Shown here piece by piece: positions 8,041 through 16,796 of a stretch of 25,373 nucleotides of DNA. The position numbers were made by a program, and so were the translations under genes. The notes beneath the pieces are model-generated. The model made no database searches. It was not told where the DNA came from and saw only the letters and a list, made by a program, of their open reading frames with translations. The stretch is from DASCNA01 sp036011305. GTDB taxonomy: Bacteria > Verrucomicrobiota > Lentisphaeria > Victivallales > GWF2-38-69. How positions within the stretch are numbered: position 1 is the stretch's first letter; the number at the start of each line of letters is the position of its first letter. The stretch lies in assembly GCA_036011305.1 (NCBI GenBank), contig DASCNA010000166.1, forward strand, positions 1 through 25,373, in the 5' to 3' direction.

Positions 8041-9034
8041 AGTTAGTTTTTCTTTTTATCCATTTTTTCTTAAAAAATTTAGATCTTTTAATCAAAAGAA
8101 AAGGTTCGATACCGAGTAAAAAAGAGCAATGTTCAGGAACATATTTTACATGTTTCATAAATTTCTTAACTCTTGATTCAGGGTCTATTCCAAATATTGG
8201 AATATTTGAGTTAATATCTGATAAAGCTTTATATAACTGCATATTTATCTTTCTATAACTTAAAGCAGAAGCTTCAGTTTTATACAGTTTGTATGAAAGT
8301 CCTTTTTTCCATTTTGCAGGCCAGAAATTCAGTTTTGATCCGCTTTCTTCTAAGTTTGAAAGAGAATTATTCCAAAATGAATTTGTTGTAAAGTCACAGG
8401 TAAAAAAAATATTGTTTTTATCGTAAATTTCAGCTAAAATATGAACTGGTTTTGAGTTAGGATATTCATGCAAACTTACAATTTGAGTGTTGTATCCACC
8501 TTGTAAAAGAATATCTGAAAGTAAAATATATTTCTCAAGCAGAGTACCTTTTTTATTATTCCAGGTTTCATAGGAAAAAATATTATTATTATCGGTTTTT
8601 ATGGTTTTTACCTGATCGTTAATTTGTAGAAAAATATGTTTAGCCGTATTATTATCTGATTTTAACCTTTTGTACAGTTTATTAACTTTTAAAGAATTAA
8701 GCCAGTAATCATAATCCAATTTTGTGAATGGAGGATTAAAAAAATTTATATTAATACCTGCATTTATTGCTAAATAGTAATATGTTGGGCTTGGTACATA
8801 CGGTTCACTTTTTTTTACAATCCTGGATGCAGTCATTACTGTTTCACGAAAATTATTATTCTCAAGAGAGTCTAACCATTTTTTTGAAAGAGAATAGCTT
8901 ATTTTTGTTCGTGGTTTTAAAAAGCTGAAGAAGTTTGTCCGGTATAAACTTGTAATACAAACAGTTATTACAATTAGTGATATTATAATAATATACAAAT
9001 TGTGCAATATAGATTCTTTGTCAGTCTTATTCAT
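8012..9034 (-). CDS. Membrane-anchored transglutaminase-like protein, expected catalytic Cys absent
   Basis: I do not recognise a named family. The 340 residues begin with a short cytoplasmic stretch and one membrane helix (about 12-31), leaving the rest probably outside the inner membrane. Residues 160-220 resemble the core of transglutaminase-like proteins: KGTLLEKYILLSDILLQGG, then KPVHILAEIY with His198, then FFTCDFTTNSF with Asp214. The Cys that normally opens the helix falls at Thr164 or Leu165, so the triad looks incomplete. The C-terminal 70 residues are very basic, with many Lys and aromatic residues. The gene is convergent with recF and divergent from the fused acyltransferase gene, with 103 bases between starts. 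The fold call is inference from spacing, and function is unknown. Confidence 0.6.
   Translation of the reverse strand: MNKTDKESILHNLYIIIISLIVITVCITSLYRTNFFSFLKPRTKISYSLSKKWLDSLENNNFRETVMTASRIVKKSEPYVPSPTYYYLAINAGININFFNPPFTKLDYDYWLNSLKVNKLYKRLKSDNNTAKHIFLQINDQVKTIKTDNNNIFSYETWNNKKGTLLEKYILLSDILLQGGYNTQIVSLHEYPNSKPVHILAEIYDKNNIFFTCDFTTNSFWNNSLSNLEESGSKLNFWPAKWKKGLSYKLYKTEASALSYRKINMQLYKALSDINSNIPIFGIDPESRVKKFMKHVKYVPEHCSFLLGIEPFLLIKRSKFFKKKWIKRKTNFKLAYPQKH
8032..8057 (+). terminator. Intrinsic terminator of dnaN-recF
   Basis: CTAACT (8032-8037) pairs with AGTTAG (8041-8046) around a TAA loop, followed by TTTTTCTTTTT (8047-8057). The stop codon of recF (8038-8040) is the loop, so terminator and coding end are merged. 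The T-tract favours plus-strand termination. The stem also lies in the 3' end of the convergent gene. Confidence 0.7.
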
Positions 9035-9137
9035 ATAGTATCTGTGTTATAATTAGTTTCCTGAAGCAATGTTTATCCATTGATATTTGTTTTTTATTAT
9101 AATACTATTGATGAAAAAAATTATTATTGATTCGTAA

Positions 9138-12100
9138 ATGAACAAAAAAACTGGTTTTTATAAACAATTAATTCCTTTATGCATACCTCAAACTTTAGGA
9201 GTATTTAATGATAATGCTTTTAAGTCTGTTGTCATTTTTACTGCTTTAGGACTCTCTAATGACTATGGTTATAATGCTTTTCTAATGGCCTTAATGACCA
9301 TTGTATATGTCCTGCCGTTTTTAATATTTGTAGTTCCTGCGGGATTAACTGCCGACAGGTATTCAAAGCGTTCTATATTAATAATTACAAAATTGGCTGA
9401 ATTGATTATCATGCTGCTTGGAACTTTATTTTTTTATAAAATTATTGATTTTGGAATTTATCCTTTAATTATCATTCTTTTTCTCATGGCAATGCAATCA
9501 TCTTTTTTTAGTCCTTCGTTTTATGGTATTCTACCTGAAGTTTATCCAGAAAAAGAGATTTCAAGGGCTAATGGGATTCTGGGAATGTTTTCTTTTATCG
9601 GTATAATTACAGGATTTTCATTAGGTATAATAGTTAAAGCTTTATCAGGTCAAAATCTTTATATATGCGGTGTCTTTTTAAGTATTATTTCAGTAATAGG
9701 TTTTCTATATTCATTCAAAATAAAAAAAACAAATAAAGGTAACAGTAAAGTCCTATTGAATAAGAAAATTTTTTATGAATTTAAAATGACTTTTTTAAAA
9801 ATAAAACGAAAAAAAGATATATTTCTCTCAATTCTTGGAGAAGCTTACTTTTATGCATTTGGCGCAGTTATGCAGACCATTCTTGTTTTGTATGGAAAAT
9901 ATATATTACTTTTAAAAACTGATTTAGAAATAGGTTTTCTTCAATTCATAAGTGCTGTAGGAATGGCTGTAGGTTGTTTTATGGGAGGAAAACTGTCGAG
10001 AAATAAACTTGAATTAGGATTATCTCTTTATGGTTGTGCTGCTTTAGTTGTTCTGTTAATACTTACTGTATTTTTAAAAGGAGGTGAATTTTCTCTAATT
10101 GTTTTTGGATCAACATTTTTAATATATCCATTACAGCTTTTTTTCCTGTTCTGTTTTGGAGTTGCAGGTGGTATTTTTGTAATTCCTGTTAGGGTTTGCC
10201 AGCAGGAAAGAACAAAAATAGATGAGAGAGGACAGATAATTGCTTTTTCTAATTTTTGCATATTTATCTGTATTTTTATTGCCGGAGTAATAACTTTTAT
10301 GCTAACAGGAGGTTATGAAACAGGTAATGAAGCAACATTTATAAAAAATTTATATATTTTAAATAATTTTGTTTTTACATTTTCTCCATCTGCTATTATG
10401 CTGATAATAGCAGGTTTAACTTTAATATTAAGTATAATTTCAATTCTTATGTATAAAGAATTTTTACATAGATCAATTTCTATTTTTATTACAAGGTTTA
10501 TTTATAAACTGAGGGTAATTGGAGAAGATAATATTCCTTTTAATAAACCGGTAATATTTCTAGCAAACCATGTTACAGATATTGATGAATTTATTATAAC
10601 CGCGTCTATTTCTCGAAATATTAAATTTATATTATATGAAAATAGTATTAATGGGAATTTTCGGAGAAAAATTTCTAAATTTTTTGGTTATATTTTAAAG
10701 CCTGAAAATAGTAAAACTGAAAATTATAATGCTTATAGCAATAGAGTGAAAAACATTCTTAAATCAGGTCAGAGTATTTGCATTTTTCCTGAAAAAAATA
10801 TTACTAAAAATGGACTTATAGGTAAATTTTATGATGAAATATCTGATATTTACCCTGAAAAATTAGATATTCCTGTAGTACCTGTTTTTATTGGACCTTT
10901 GTGGGGAACTAAATTTAGTTATCATAAAAGTGATAAAAAACTAAGACCTCATTTAATTAATGTCTGCTTTGGTAAAAGTTTAAATAAAAATATTAAGCCT
11001 TATAAAATCAGACAATGTGTAAGTGAGCTTGCGGCAGAATCTGAATATCTGCCTAGATATGCTGAAAAGACACTGCATTACAATTTTATGTGTATTGCTA
11101 AAAAAAATCCATTTAAAAAACTTCTGTTTGATTTTAAGGATGAATCACTGAGTGCATTTAAAATTTTATTAATAAGCCTGATATTAAGCAGAGAAATTAA
11201 TAAAATAAAAAAAGAAAGTAATAACATAGGTATTCTGCTTCCTAGCTGTAATTTTGCATCAGTATCTATTTTAGCTGCAATGTTTTCTGATTTAGTACCA
11301 ACATTATTAAATTTTACCTTATCTGAAAAAATATTTAATCTTTCAGTTGAAAAAGCTAAGCTTGATATAATCATTACAAGCAAACTTTTTATTCAGAGGG
11401 CTAATTTAAAGAAACGTTCAGAAATGATTTTTTTAGAAGATATTTCAAAAAACATATCATTAAAAACAACAATATTTTTCATCATTTTGATTTTTATTCT
11501 TCCATCATGGATATTAATACGTTTAGTCTGCAAATCTTATAAAGACATTAATCGAACAGCAATTTTACTTTTCTCAAGCGGTTCAAGCGGTATTCCTAAA
11601 GGTATATTGTTATCTCATCATAATATAAATAGTGATGTTAATTCATATATACAGGTCATGGAGTGTAATACTAAGACAGATTTCCTTATAGGAAATCTTC
11701 CTTTTTTTCACTCTTATGGGATAAATTTGGGATTCTGGATACCTCTGATGTACGGAATAAGAGTTGTATATATTAAAAACCCGCTGGACGTATCATCAGT
11801 AATACAGGCAATCAAAGAGTATAAAGTAACTTTACTGGCCGCTACACCCACATTTCTAAATAATTATATAAAAAGATCTTATCCTGAAGATTTTAAATCA
11901 TTGAGGCTTTTGATATTAGGTTCTGAAAAAATGAACTCAACTCATTCAGATAACTTTAAACGACATGCTCGTCTTGAACCGATAGAAGGATATGGATGCA
12001 CAGAACTGGCACCTGTTGTTTCTATTAATATTTCAGATGATATTAAAGATCTGGGACAAAAATGTGGAAAACTTTACAGTATTGGAAAAGCACTGACAGG

Positions 12101-12638
12101 TATAGCATCAAAAATAGTTGATATTGATACATATGATGAATTACCTCCTGGTCAAAGTGGTCTTTTATTTATAAAATCTCCTACGATTATGAAAGGCTAT
12201 CTTAATGATGCTGAAGCTACTGATGCTGTAATGGTCAATGGTTGGTATAACACAAAAGATATAGCCTATGTTGACGAAGATGGGTATATAACAATTACTG
12301 GTAGAATTTCAAGGTTCAGCAAGATGGCCGGAGAAATGGTTTCTCATGAAATTATAGAAAATTTTATAAATGAAGCTATAAATTCGGAACACAGATGCAT
12401 AGCTGTAACTGATACCAGAGATGAAAAAAAAGGTGAAAAATTGATTGTAGTATATACAGACTTGACTGTATCAATTGACAAAATAAGTAAATATTTAAAG
12501 AATAAAGGATTACCAAATTTATGGATTCCTAAAAACGGAAATTATTATAAAGTTGAAGAAATACCTATACTTGGTTCAGGAAAACTAGATTTGATAAAAT
12601 TAAAAAAACTGGCATCAAATATTACGTCTGAGTATTAA
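9138..12638 (+). CDS. Fused MFS transporter / 1-acyltransferase (PlsC-like) / acyl-ACP synthetase
   Basis: This 1166-residue protein joins three modules seen together in Aas/LplT-type lysophospholipid remodelling. Residues about 1-430 form a 12-helix MFS permease resembling lysophospholipid flippase LplT (opening QLIPLCIPQTLGVFNDNAFK). Residues about 445-650 are a PlsC-like acyltransferase with an HX4D motif in NHVTDIDEF (about 474) and FPEKN in the FPEG position (about 550). A further membrane helix lies at about 779-800. An AMP-forming acyl-ACP/CoA synthetase then follows: FSSGSSGIPKG (about 812), YGCTELAP (about 951), and a C-terminal segment TKDIAYVDEDGYITITGR before KMAGEMVSHEIIE. It likely re-acylates lysophospholipids at the inner membrane. 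No Shine-Dalgarno is obvious. A mini-ORF (ATG at 9111, TAA at 9135-9137) abuts the ATG, and TATAAT lies at 9098-9103. Confidence 0.9.
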   Translation: MNKKTGFYKQLIPLCIPQTLGVFNDNAFKSVVIFTALGLSNDYGYNAFLMALMTIVYVLPFLIFVVPAGLTADRYSKRSILIITKLAELIIMLLGTLFFYKIIDFGIYPLIIILFLMAMQSSFFSPSFYGILPEVYPEKEISRANGILGMFSFIGIITGFSLGIIVKALSGQNLYICGVFLSIISVIGFLYSFKIKKTNKGNSKVLLNKKIFYEFKMTFLKIKRKKDIFLSILGEAYFYAFGAVMQTILVLYGKYILLLKTDLEIGFLQFISAVGMAVGCFMGGKLSRNKLELGLSLYGCAALVVLLILTVFLKGGEFSLIVFGSTFLIYPLQLFFLFCFGVAGGIFVIPVRVCQQERTKIDERGQIIAFSNFCIFICIFIAGVITFMLTGGYETGNEATFIKNLYILNNFVFTFSPSAIMLIIAGLTLILSIISILMYKEFLHRSISIFITRFIYKLRVIGEDNIPFNKPVIFLANHVTDIDEFIITASISRNIKFILYENSINGNFRRKISKFFGYILKPENSKTENYNAYSNRVKNILKSGQSICIFPEKNITKNGLIGKFYDEISDIYPEKLDIPVVPVFIGPLWGTKFSYHKSDKKLRPHLINVCFGKSLNKNIKPYKIRQCVSELAAESEYLPRYAEKTLHYNFMCIAKKNPFKKLLFDFKDESLSAFKILLISLILSREINKIKKESNNIGILLPSCNFASVSILAAMFSDLVPTLLNFTLSEKIFNLSVEKAKLDIIITSKLFIQRANLKKRSEMIFLEDISKNISLKTTIFFIILIFILPSWILIRLVCKSYKDINRTAILLFSSGSSGIPKGILLSHHNINSDVNSYIQVMECNTKTDFLIGNLPFFHSYGINLGFWIPLMYGIRVVYIKNPLDVSSVIQAIKEYKVTLLAATPTFLNNYIKRSYPEDFKSLRLLILGSEKMNSTHSDNFKRHARLEPIEGYGCTELAPVVSINISDDIKDLGQKCGKLYSIGKALTGIASKIVDIDTYDELPPGQSGLLFIKSPTIMKGYLNDAEATDAVMVNGWYNTKDIAYVDEDGYITITGRISRFSKMAGEMVSHEIIENFINEAINSEHRCIAVTDTRDEKKGEKLIVVYTDLTVSIDKISKYLKNKGLPNLWIPKNGNYYKVEEIPILGSGKLDLIKLKKLASNITSEY

Positions 12639-13703
12639 TATTGTAATATCATCATACTGCTTGTTCGTTTCCTCAAACTTATTCACATCTTCATATACTT
12701 TTTTAAAAATACTCCTAAGTGGTAAAGTTTGATTTCTAGATAGAATTTTAATAAGTCTTTTTGATCCGTACAGTTCATTTTTTACTGAAGATGCTTCTAA
12801 GATGCCATCTGTATATAATATCAATTCATCTCCTTTTTGCAGTATTTTATGCCCAGTATCGTATTTTATATCTTTGTATAGCCCTATGACAGTATTGTTA
12901 AAAATTCCGAATTCAGTTGCTTTTCCAGTTTTTGTTATAACAATACTGCTGTGATGTCCAGCATTGGCATATTTAATCTCTCCTGTAGTAATATCGTAAT
13001 AGGCAAGAAACAGAGTAACAAACATAAATGCCTTGTTATCATCACAGATTATATTATTTGCTTTTTCTAAAGCTTTAGCAGGATTATTTTTTTTATCCAT
13101 ACATACAGCCTTTAGCATAATTTTAAAATTAGCCATAAAAAAAGCAGCTGAAATGCCCTTGCCTGATACATCGGCAACAAGAACAGCAATTTTATGTTCT
13201 GAAATATAAAAAAAATCGTAAAAATCACCAGCTACTATTTTAGCGGGTTTAATTCTTGCATAAAGTTCAAATTCAGGACGCATAAAGTTTTCTGTTATAT
13301 TTGGGAGAGAAGATATTTGTATATCTTTTGCAATTTCTAATTCACTCTCAATTAATTGATTTCGTTTTAAATTATTCTTAAAATGATCCATATAAATATT
13401 TAACTCTTTACTTAAAAAGTTAAATGCTCTGGATAATTCTCCGACTTCACTGTTGTCTTTATCATCTACATCTATTGAAAAATCAATGTTGTCAGATCCA
13501 ATATTTTTTACCTTTTTTGTTAAATTATGTATCGGATTAGTTATTGAGTTTGCAAGAGTCCAGGCAAGATATATCAGTATAAGAGCTATTATGATGATAG
13601 AAAGAATATTTTTATAGATAGGAAATGTTGACATTGACCAGTAGATAGAAATTACTATGGCAATCAGTATGTAAGAAACTATTATTTTTGTCCTTATTTT
13701 CAT
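12615..13703 (-). CDS. Membrane PP2C-type serine/threonine phosphatase (RsbU/SpoIIE family) with HAMP-like linker
   Basis: The 362 residues begin with two membrane helices (about 7-25 and 32-51) and almost no outside loop, then a HAMP-like segment (about 50-105) starting at ITNPIHNLTKKV. A linker with ELEIAKDIQISSLP (121-134) leads into a SpoIIE/RsbU-type PP2C domain. Metal-binding blocks are AGDFYDFF (Asp160), ADVSGKGISAAFFMA (Asp178), NAGHHSSIV, LYTDGILEA and the terminal YDDITILIL. Enzymes of this class dephosphorylate anti-anti-sigma (STAS) proteins in partner-switching cascades. No STAS protein, anti-sigma kinase or sigma factor is in the window. The 3' end overlaps the convergent fused acyltransferase gene by 24 bases. 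The start is 123 bases from the divergent TPR gene. Confidence 0.9.
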   Translation of the reverse strand: MKIRTKIIVSYILIAIVISIYWSMSTFPIYKNILSIIIIALILIYLAWTLANSITNPIHNLTKKVKNIGSDNIDFSIDVDDKDNSEVGELSRAFNFLSKELNIYMDHFKNNLKRNQLIESELEIAKDIQISSLPNITENFMRPEFELYARIKPAKIVAGDFYDFFYISEHKIAVLVADVSGKGISAAFFMANFKIMLKAVCMDKKNNPAKALEKANNIICDDNKAFMFVTLFLAYYDITTGEIKYANAGHHSSIVITKTGKATEFGIFNNTVIGLYKDIKYDTGHKILQKGDELILYTDGILEASSVKNELYGSKRLIKILSRNQTLPLRSIFKKVYEDVNKFEETNKQYDDITILILRRNI

Positions 13704-13826
13704 ATATTAACAGTTTTTTTATTTTAAATTTAATAGTTATATAATTAAGTTTAGGTATTATAACTAATAAAGTTAATAACATTTTTTTTTATTTTAAAAA
13801 ATAATAAAATTGATGGAAGATATAAA

Positions 13827-15212
13827 ATGGAACAAAAAGATATACATCATGTATCAGTTGATGTAGAAACAATTTATAATAAAGCATTGGTAGCTGCTTC
13901 AAAGAGTAATTTTCCATATGCAATTGAATTATTGAAGCTTATTGTAACCAAAGAACCTGGCTTGATCACTGCCAGAAATAAATTAAGAGAAATAGAAAAA
14001 ATTTACTGCAAAACAGGATTATTGAAAAAAAAGTTTTCTTCTTTGAAAATTAATAAAATAATAAAATCAGGTCAATTATCTTTACTCAGAAAAAAAAATG
14101 AATCTGCACTGACTTCAGCTGAAGAAGCTTTATCTATTGATATAAGAAATATAGCGGCACTTAAACTATTAGCAGATGCAGGAAAGGCTATGGGAGCTGA
14201 TTTTATAGTAATTGAAGCTTATGAGCTTGCATATAGTTTTTATCCCAAAAATGTAGATGTTATAAAAAAATTGGCAAATCTGTACAGAGATGCCAATAGA
14301 GGAAGAGATGAACTTAAAATAAGGCATGCATTGTCTCAAATGTATCCAGATAATCTAGAATATAAATCTGAAGAAAGATCCGCCGCCGCCTTGGCAACTA
14401 TGGAGAAAAGTAAATGGGAAGATAAATCTATTTCGTTCAGAGATAAATTGAAGAATAAAGGTGAGTCTGCAATTTTAGAACAGAAAGAAAAAATAATTCA
14501 TAATGTCGATGATATTAAAGATATAGTTATTTCACTTAAGAATAGGTTAAATTCAGAACCAGGCTCTGTGGAAATTATAAAAAAACTAGGATGGTTGTAT
14601 TATAAAGGTGAAGAGTATGCAGAAGCTTTAAAATATTTCAGAAAAATTGAAAATGAGCATAATATTTTTGATATTTCTATAAATAAAGCTCTGGAAAGCT
14701 GTGAAGTATCAATTTTGAATTCAAAACTTACAAATTTAAGTAGTAATAATTATTCAGAAACTGAAGTTGAGAAAATTAAAAATCATATATTAATTATCAA
14801 AGAAAATTATGCAGCTAAAAGAGTTAATGCATATCCAAATGATTTAGAATTGCATTTTGATTTAGCTATGGCAAACTGGAATAATAATAATATTGACTGT
14901 GCGATAGAACATTTTCAGGTTTCTCAAAAACATCTTAAATGGCGTTTACCGTCAATTATTTACTTAGGAAGATGTTTTTACAGCAAACAGCATTATGATT
15001 TAGCAATTGATCAATTTAAAAAAGCAATTTCGCTTAATGATGGGGTTGTAGATAAATATTCGCTGAATGCTATTTACCATTTAGGGATAACTTTTGAAAA
15101 ACTTGATGATACTGAAAATGCTTTTGAATGCTTTAAGCAAATTTATTCAGTAAGTTCCAAATATAGAGATGTCGCTGATAAAGTTCAAAAATATTATGAC
15201 AAAAGTAGATAA
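13827..15212 (+). CDS. Tetratricopeptide (TPR) repeat protein
   Basis: This 461-residue soluble-looking protein has no signal peptide. It is built largely of helical TPR-like repeats, for example around residues 17-55 (YNKALVAASKSNFPYAIELL), 85-125, 130-165, 245-285 and, most clearly, 350-455. The last region includes a typical pair, AIEHFQVSQKHLKWRLPSI and LAIDQFKKAISLNDG. TPR arrays mediate protein-protein contacts, and nothing indicates catalysis. The ATG has GGAAG six bases upstream. The 3' end overlaps the start of the kinase-like gene by 17-44 bases, depending on that gene's start, so the two are probably made together. The gene is divergent from the PP2C phosphatase, and a functional link is only inferred. 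Confidence 0.85.
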   Translation: MEQKDIHHVSVDVETIYNKALVAASKSNFPYAIELLKLIVTKEPGLITARNKLREIEKIYCKTGLLKKKFSSLKINKIIKSGQLSLLRKKNESALTSAEEALSIDIRNIAALKLLADAGKAMGADFIVIEAYELAYSFYPKNVDVIKKLANLYRDANRGRDELKIRHALSQMYPDNLEYKSEERSAAALATMEKSKWEDKSISFRDKLKNKGESAILEQKEKIIHNVDDIKDIVISLKNRLNSEPGSVEIIKKLGWLYYKGEEYAEALKYFRKIENEHNIFDISINKALESCEVSILNSKLTNLSSNNYSETEVEKIKNHILIIKENYAAKRVNAYPNDLELHFDLAMANWNNNNIDCAIEHFQVSQKHLKWRLPSIIYLGRCFYSKQHYDLAIDQFKKAISLNDGVVDKYSLNAIYHLGITFEKLDDTENAFECFKQIYSVSSKYRDVADKVQKYYDKSR

Positions 15213-16401
15213 AATTAACGGTTGGAAATGCAGAACTATCAATAAAGAAATATTTAAGGCTGCTATTATTTCTTTGGATAAAATAAACGATGAGTATTTG
15301 GTAAAATCAACAAAAAACAGAACTGTTTTTAAATTGTTTTATAATAAAAAGCTTTACTATGTAAAGTATAGTCACCCATCATCTTTTTCTCATAAAGTAA
15401 AAGAATTGCTTTTTTCAAAATCATATTCTGAATTTAAATCTGCACATAATTTAGAAAAAGTGTGTATCCCCGTAATAAAAATGATCGGATATGCTAAAAA
15501 ATACGGGAAAAGTTTACTGATTTCAGAAGATGCAGGAACTCATAAAATTAATGCAAGAGAATACTGGTTGAAAACAGCGAAAACAAACCCTGAATTGAAA
15601 ATAATATTTGTTAACTCTCTCGCTGAATTTATAAAAAAAACAATCAATGCAAATGTTGTTCATCCAGATTATCATATGGGAAACTTACTGATAGACGAAA
15701 AAACATTACAATTTATGTTTATTGATCCTTATGGAATTAAAGTTAGTAAAAAAAAGAAGGATATATTTAAAAATGGTTTAGTCATATTAATAGCTTTTTT
15801 TAAAGGAGATTTTCCCAGAGAAGAGTTTTCAGATTTTTGTATAAAATCAGGAATTATAAATAATATTGAAGAATTTCAAGATTTATGGAATAGTATTTTA
15901 CTTTATCAGGCTAAATATCTGGATAAACAGTGGAAAAACAGAAGAAAGCGTCTCTTATCAAAAAATTCAAGATTTGCAACTACTTTAGTTGATGAATGCG
16001 GTGATAAGTGGCGAATTAAAAAAACTCTAACAGGTGAAAATTATTTCAATTCAAATGATTTAAAGCTAAATTTATTAAAGTCAAAATATAGGCTTTTAAA
16101 AACAGACAGCCAATCATCGGTCTTAAATTCTTGGTTATTTTCATTTTATCTTCAGTTTAGTTCAATTAACCATATTAGGCCTCTTGCATTGAATATTGAT
16201 AAAAATATTTTAATATTGGAGAAAATTGATTATCAAAGCTGTAAATATGATAATATGAAGTTAGATGAATTTATTCATAGGTGCAAAATGAGTGGAATAA
16301 ATATTATCAATCAAGATGAAACTGTTGCAGAGTTTAACAATGAGTTTTTATTGACCGACAGTAATCCGGCCCATTATAATTTAGTAAATAAATTTTATTA
16401 A
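15169..16401 (+). CDS. LPS core / Kdo kinase-like protein (WaaP/KdkA/InaA fold)
   Basis: The 410 residues carry a small-kinase fold like enzymes that phosphorylate LPS core sugars. Visible elements are a candidate ATP-binding Lys66 in YYVKYSHP, a conserved-looking SEFKSAHNLEKVCIPVIKMIGYA (split around 87-109), the SLLISEDAG hinge (115-123), the catalytic loop HPDYHMGN with His165, Asp167 and Asn172, and IDPYG with metal-binding Asp186. A C-terminal half of about 200 residues extends past the kinase core. It contains a second short kinase-like hint, NILILEKIDYQSCKY, so it may be a decayed second lobe. Another possible start is the ATG at 15196 (residue 10). Both starts overlap the TPR gene. 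Protein kinase activity cannot be excluded. Confidence 0.7.
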   Translation: MSLIKFKNIMTKVDKINGWKCRTINKEIFKAAIISLDKINDEYLVKSTKNRTVFKLFYNKKLYYVKYSHPSSFSHKVKELLFSKSYSEFKSAHNLEKVCIPVIKMIGYAKKYGKSLLISEDAGTHKINAREYWLKTAKTNPELKIIFVNSLAEFIKKTINANVVHPDYHMGNLLIDEKTLQFMFIDPYGIKVSKKKKDIFKNGLVILIAFFKGDFPREEFSDFCIKSGIINNIEEFQDLWNSILLYQAKYLDKQWKNRRKRLLSKNSRFATTLVDECGDKWRIKKTLTGENYFNSNDLKLNLLKSKYRLLKTDSQSSVLNSWLFSFYLQFSSINHIRPLALNIDKNILILEKIDYQSCKYDNMKLDEFIHRCKMSGINIINQDETVAEFNNEFLLTDSNPAHYNLVNKFY

Positions 16402-16477
16402 TTTTTTTATTAAATTTACTATATAGAGCTTGTCTTTCTAAAATCAATGTGTACTTTATAAATCTTTTAAAAGAAGT

Positions 16478-16554
16478 GGTCCTGTAGCTCAGTTGGTTAG
16501 AGCAGGCGACTCATAATCGTCTGGTCGTAGGTTCGAGTCCTACCGGGACCACCA
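16478..16554 (+). tRNA. tRNA with CAT anticodon, probably tRNA-Ile2 (lysidine type)
   Basis: A complete 77-base cloverleaf. Acceptor GGTCCTG pairs with CGGGACC, the discriminator is A, and CCA is encoded (16552-16554). The anticodon stem GGCGA/TCGTC holds loop CTCATAA, giving anticodon CAT. The T-arm is GTAGG-TTCGAGT-CCTAC. The anticodon arm AGGCGACTCATAATCG matches my memory of E. coli tRNA-Ile2 rather than elongator tRNA-Met, suggesting TilS modifies C34 to lysidine to read AUA. A TATAAA lies at 16457-16462. The tRNA 3' end has a degenerate copy at 24305-24337. Confidence 0.93.
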
Positions 16555-16763
16555 TTTTTATATCTATGACCTTTTGTGTCATCTCCTGAAGAGTTAGGAC
16601 ATTCGGGTTCAAATATCTTATTTTTATAACTATCTTTGTTTTTACTGTAAATACCAAATTTTGACCATGTATGACCAAGCCAGGTGCTAAATTAGGTGCT
16701 AGTAATATAAGTACTCCTGAATTTTTCATCCTTTCTATACCATAGGAATGTGCCTTTCCTGGG

Positions 16764-16788
16764 GGATTGTCAAACAAGTTGACAATCC
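16764..16788 (-). repeat. Near-palindromic element, copy A
   Basis: GGATTGTCAA (16764-16773) and TTGACAATCC (16779-16788) form a perfect 10-bp inverted repeat with a five-base spacer. Read on the minus strand it differs from copy B at three positions of 25. It lies nine bases beyond the stop codon of the GH72-like gene and could act as its terminator stem, but no T-tract follows on either strand. Confidence 0.75.
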
Positions 16789-16796
16789 ATCAGCAA

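Noticed and set aside
16511..16777. Minus-strand 88-codon frame overlapping the tRNA
   Set aside because: Its end is the tRNA read backwards (PVGLEPTTRRL), and no domain or ribosome site supports the rest. I also could not find integrase motifs in it.
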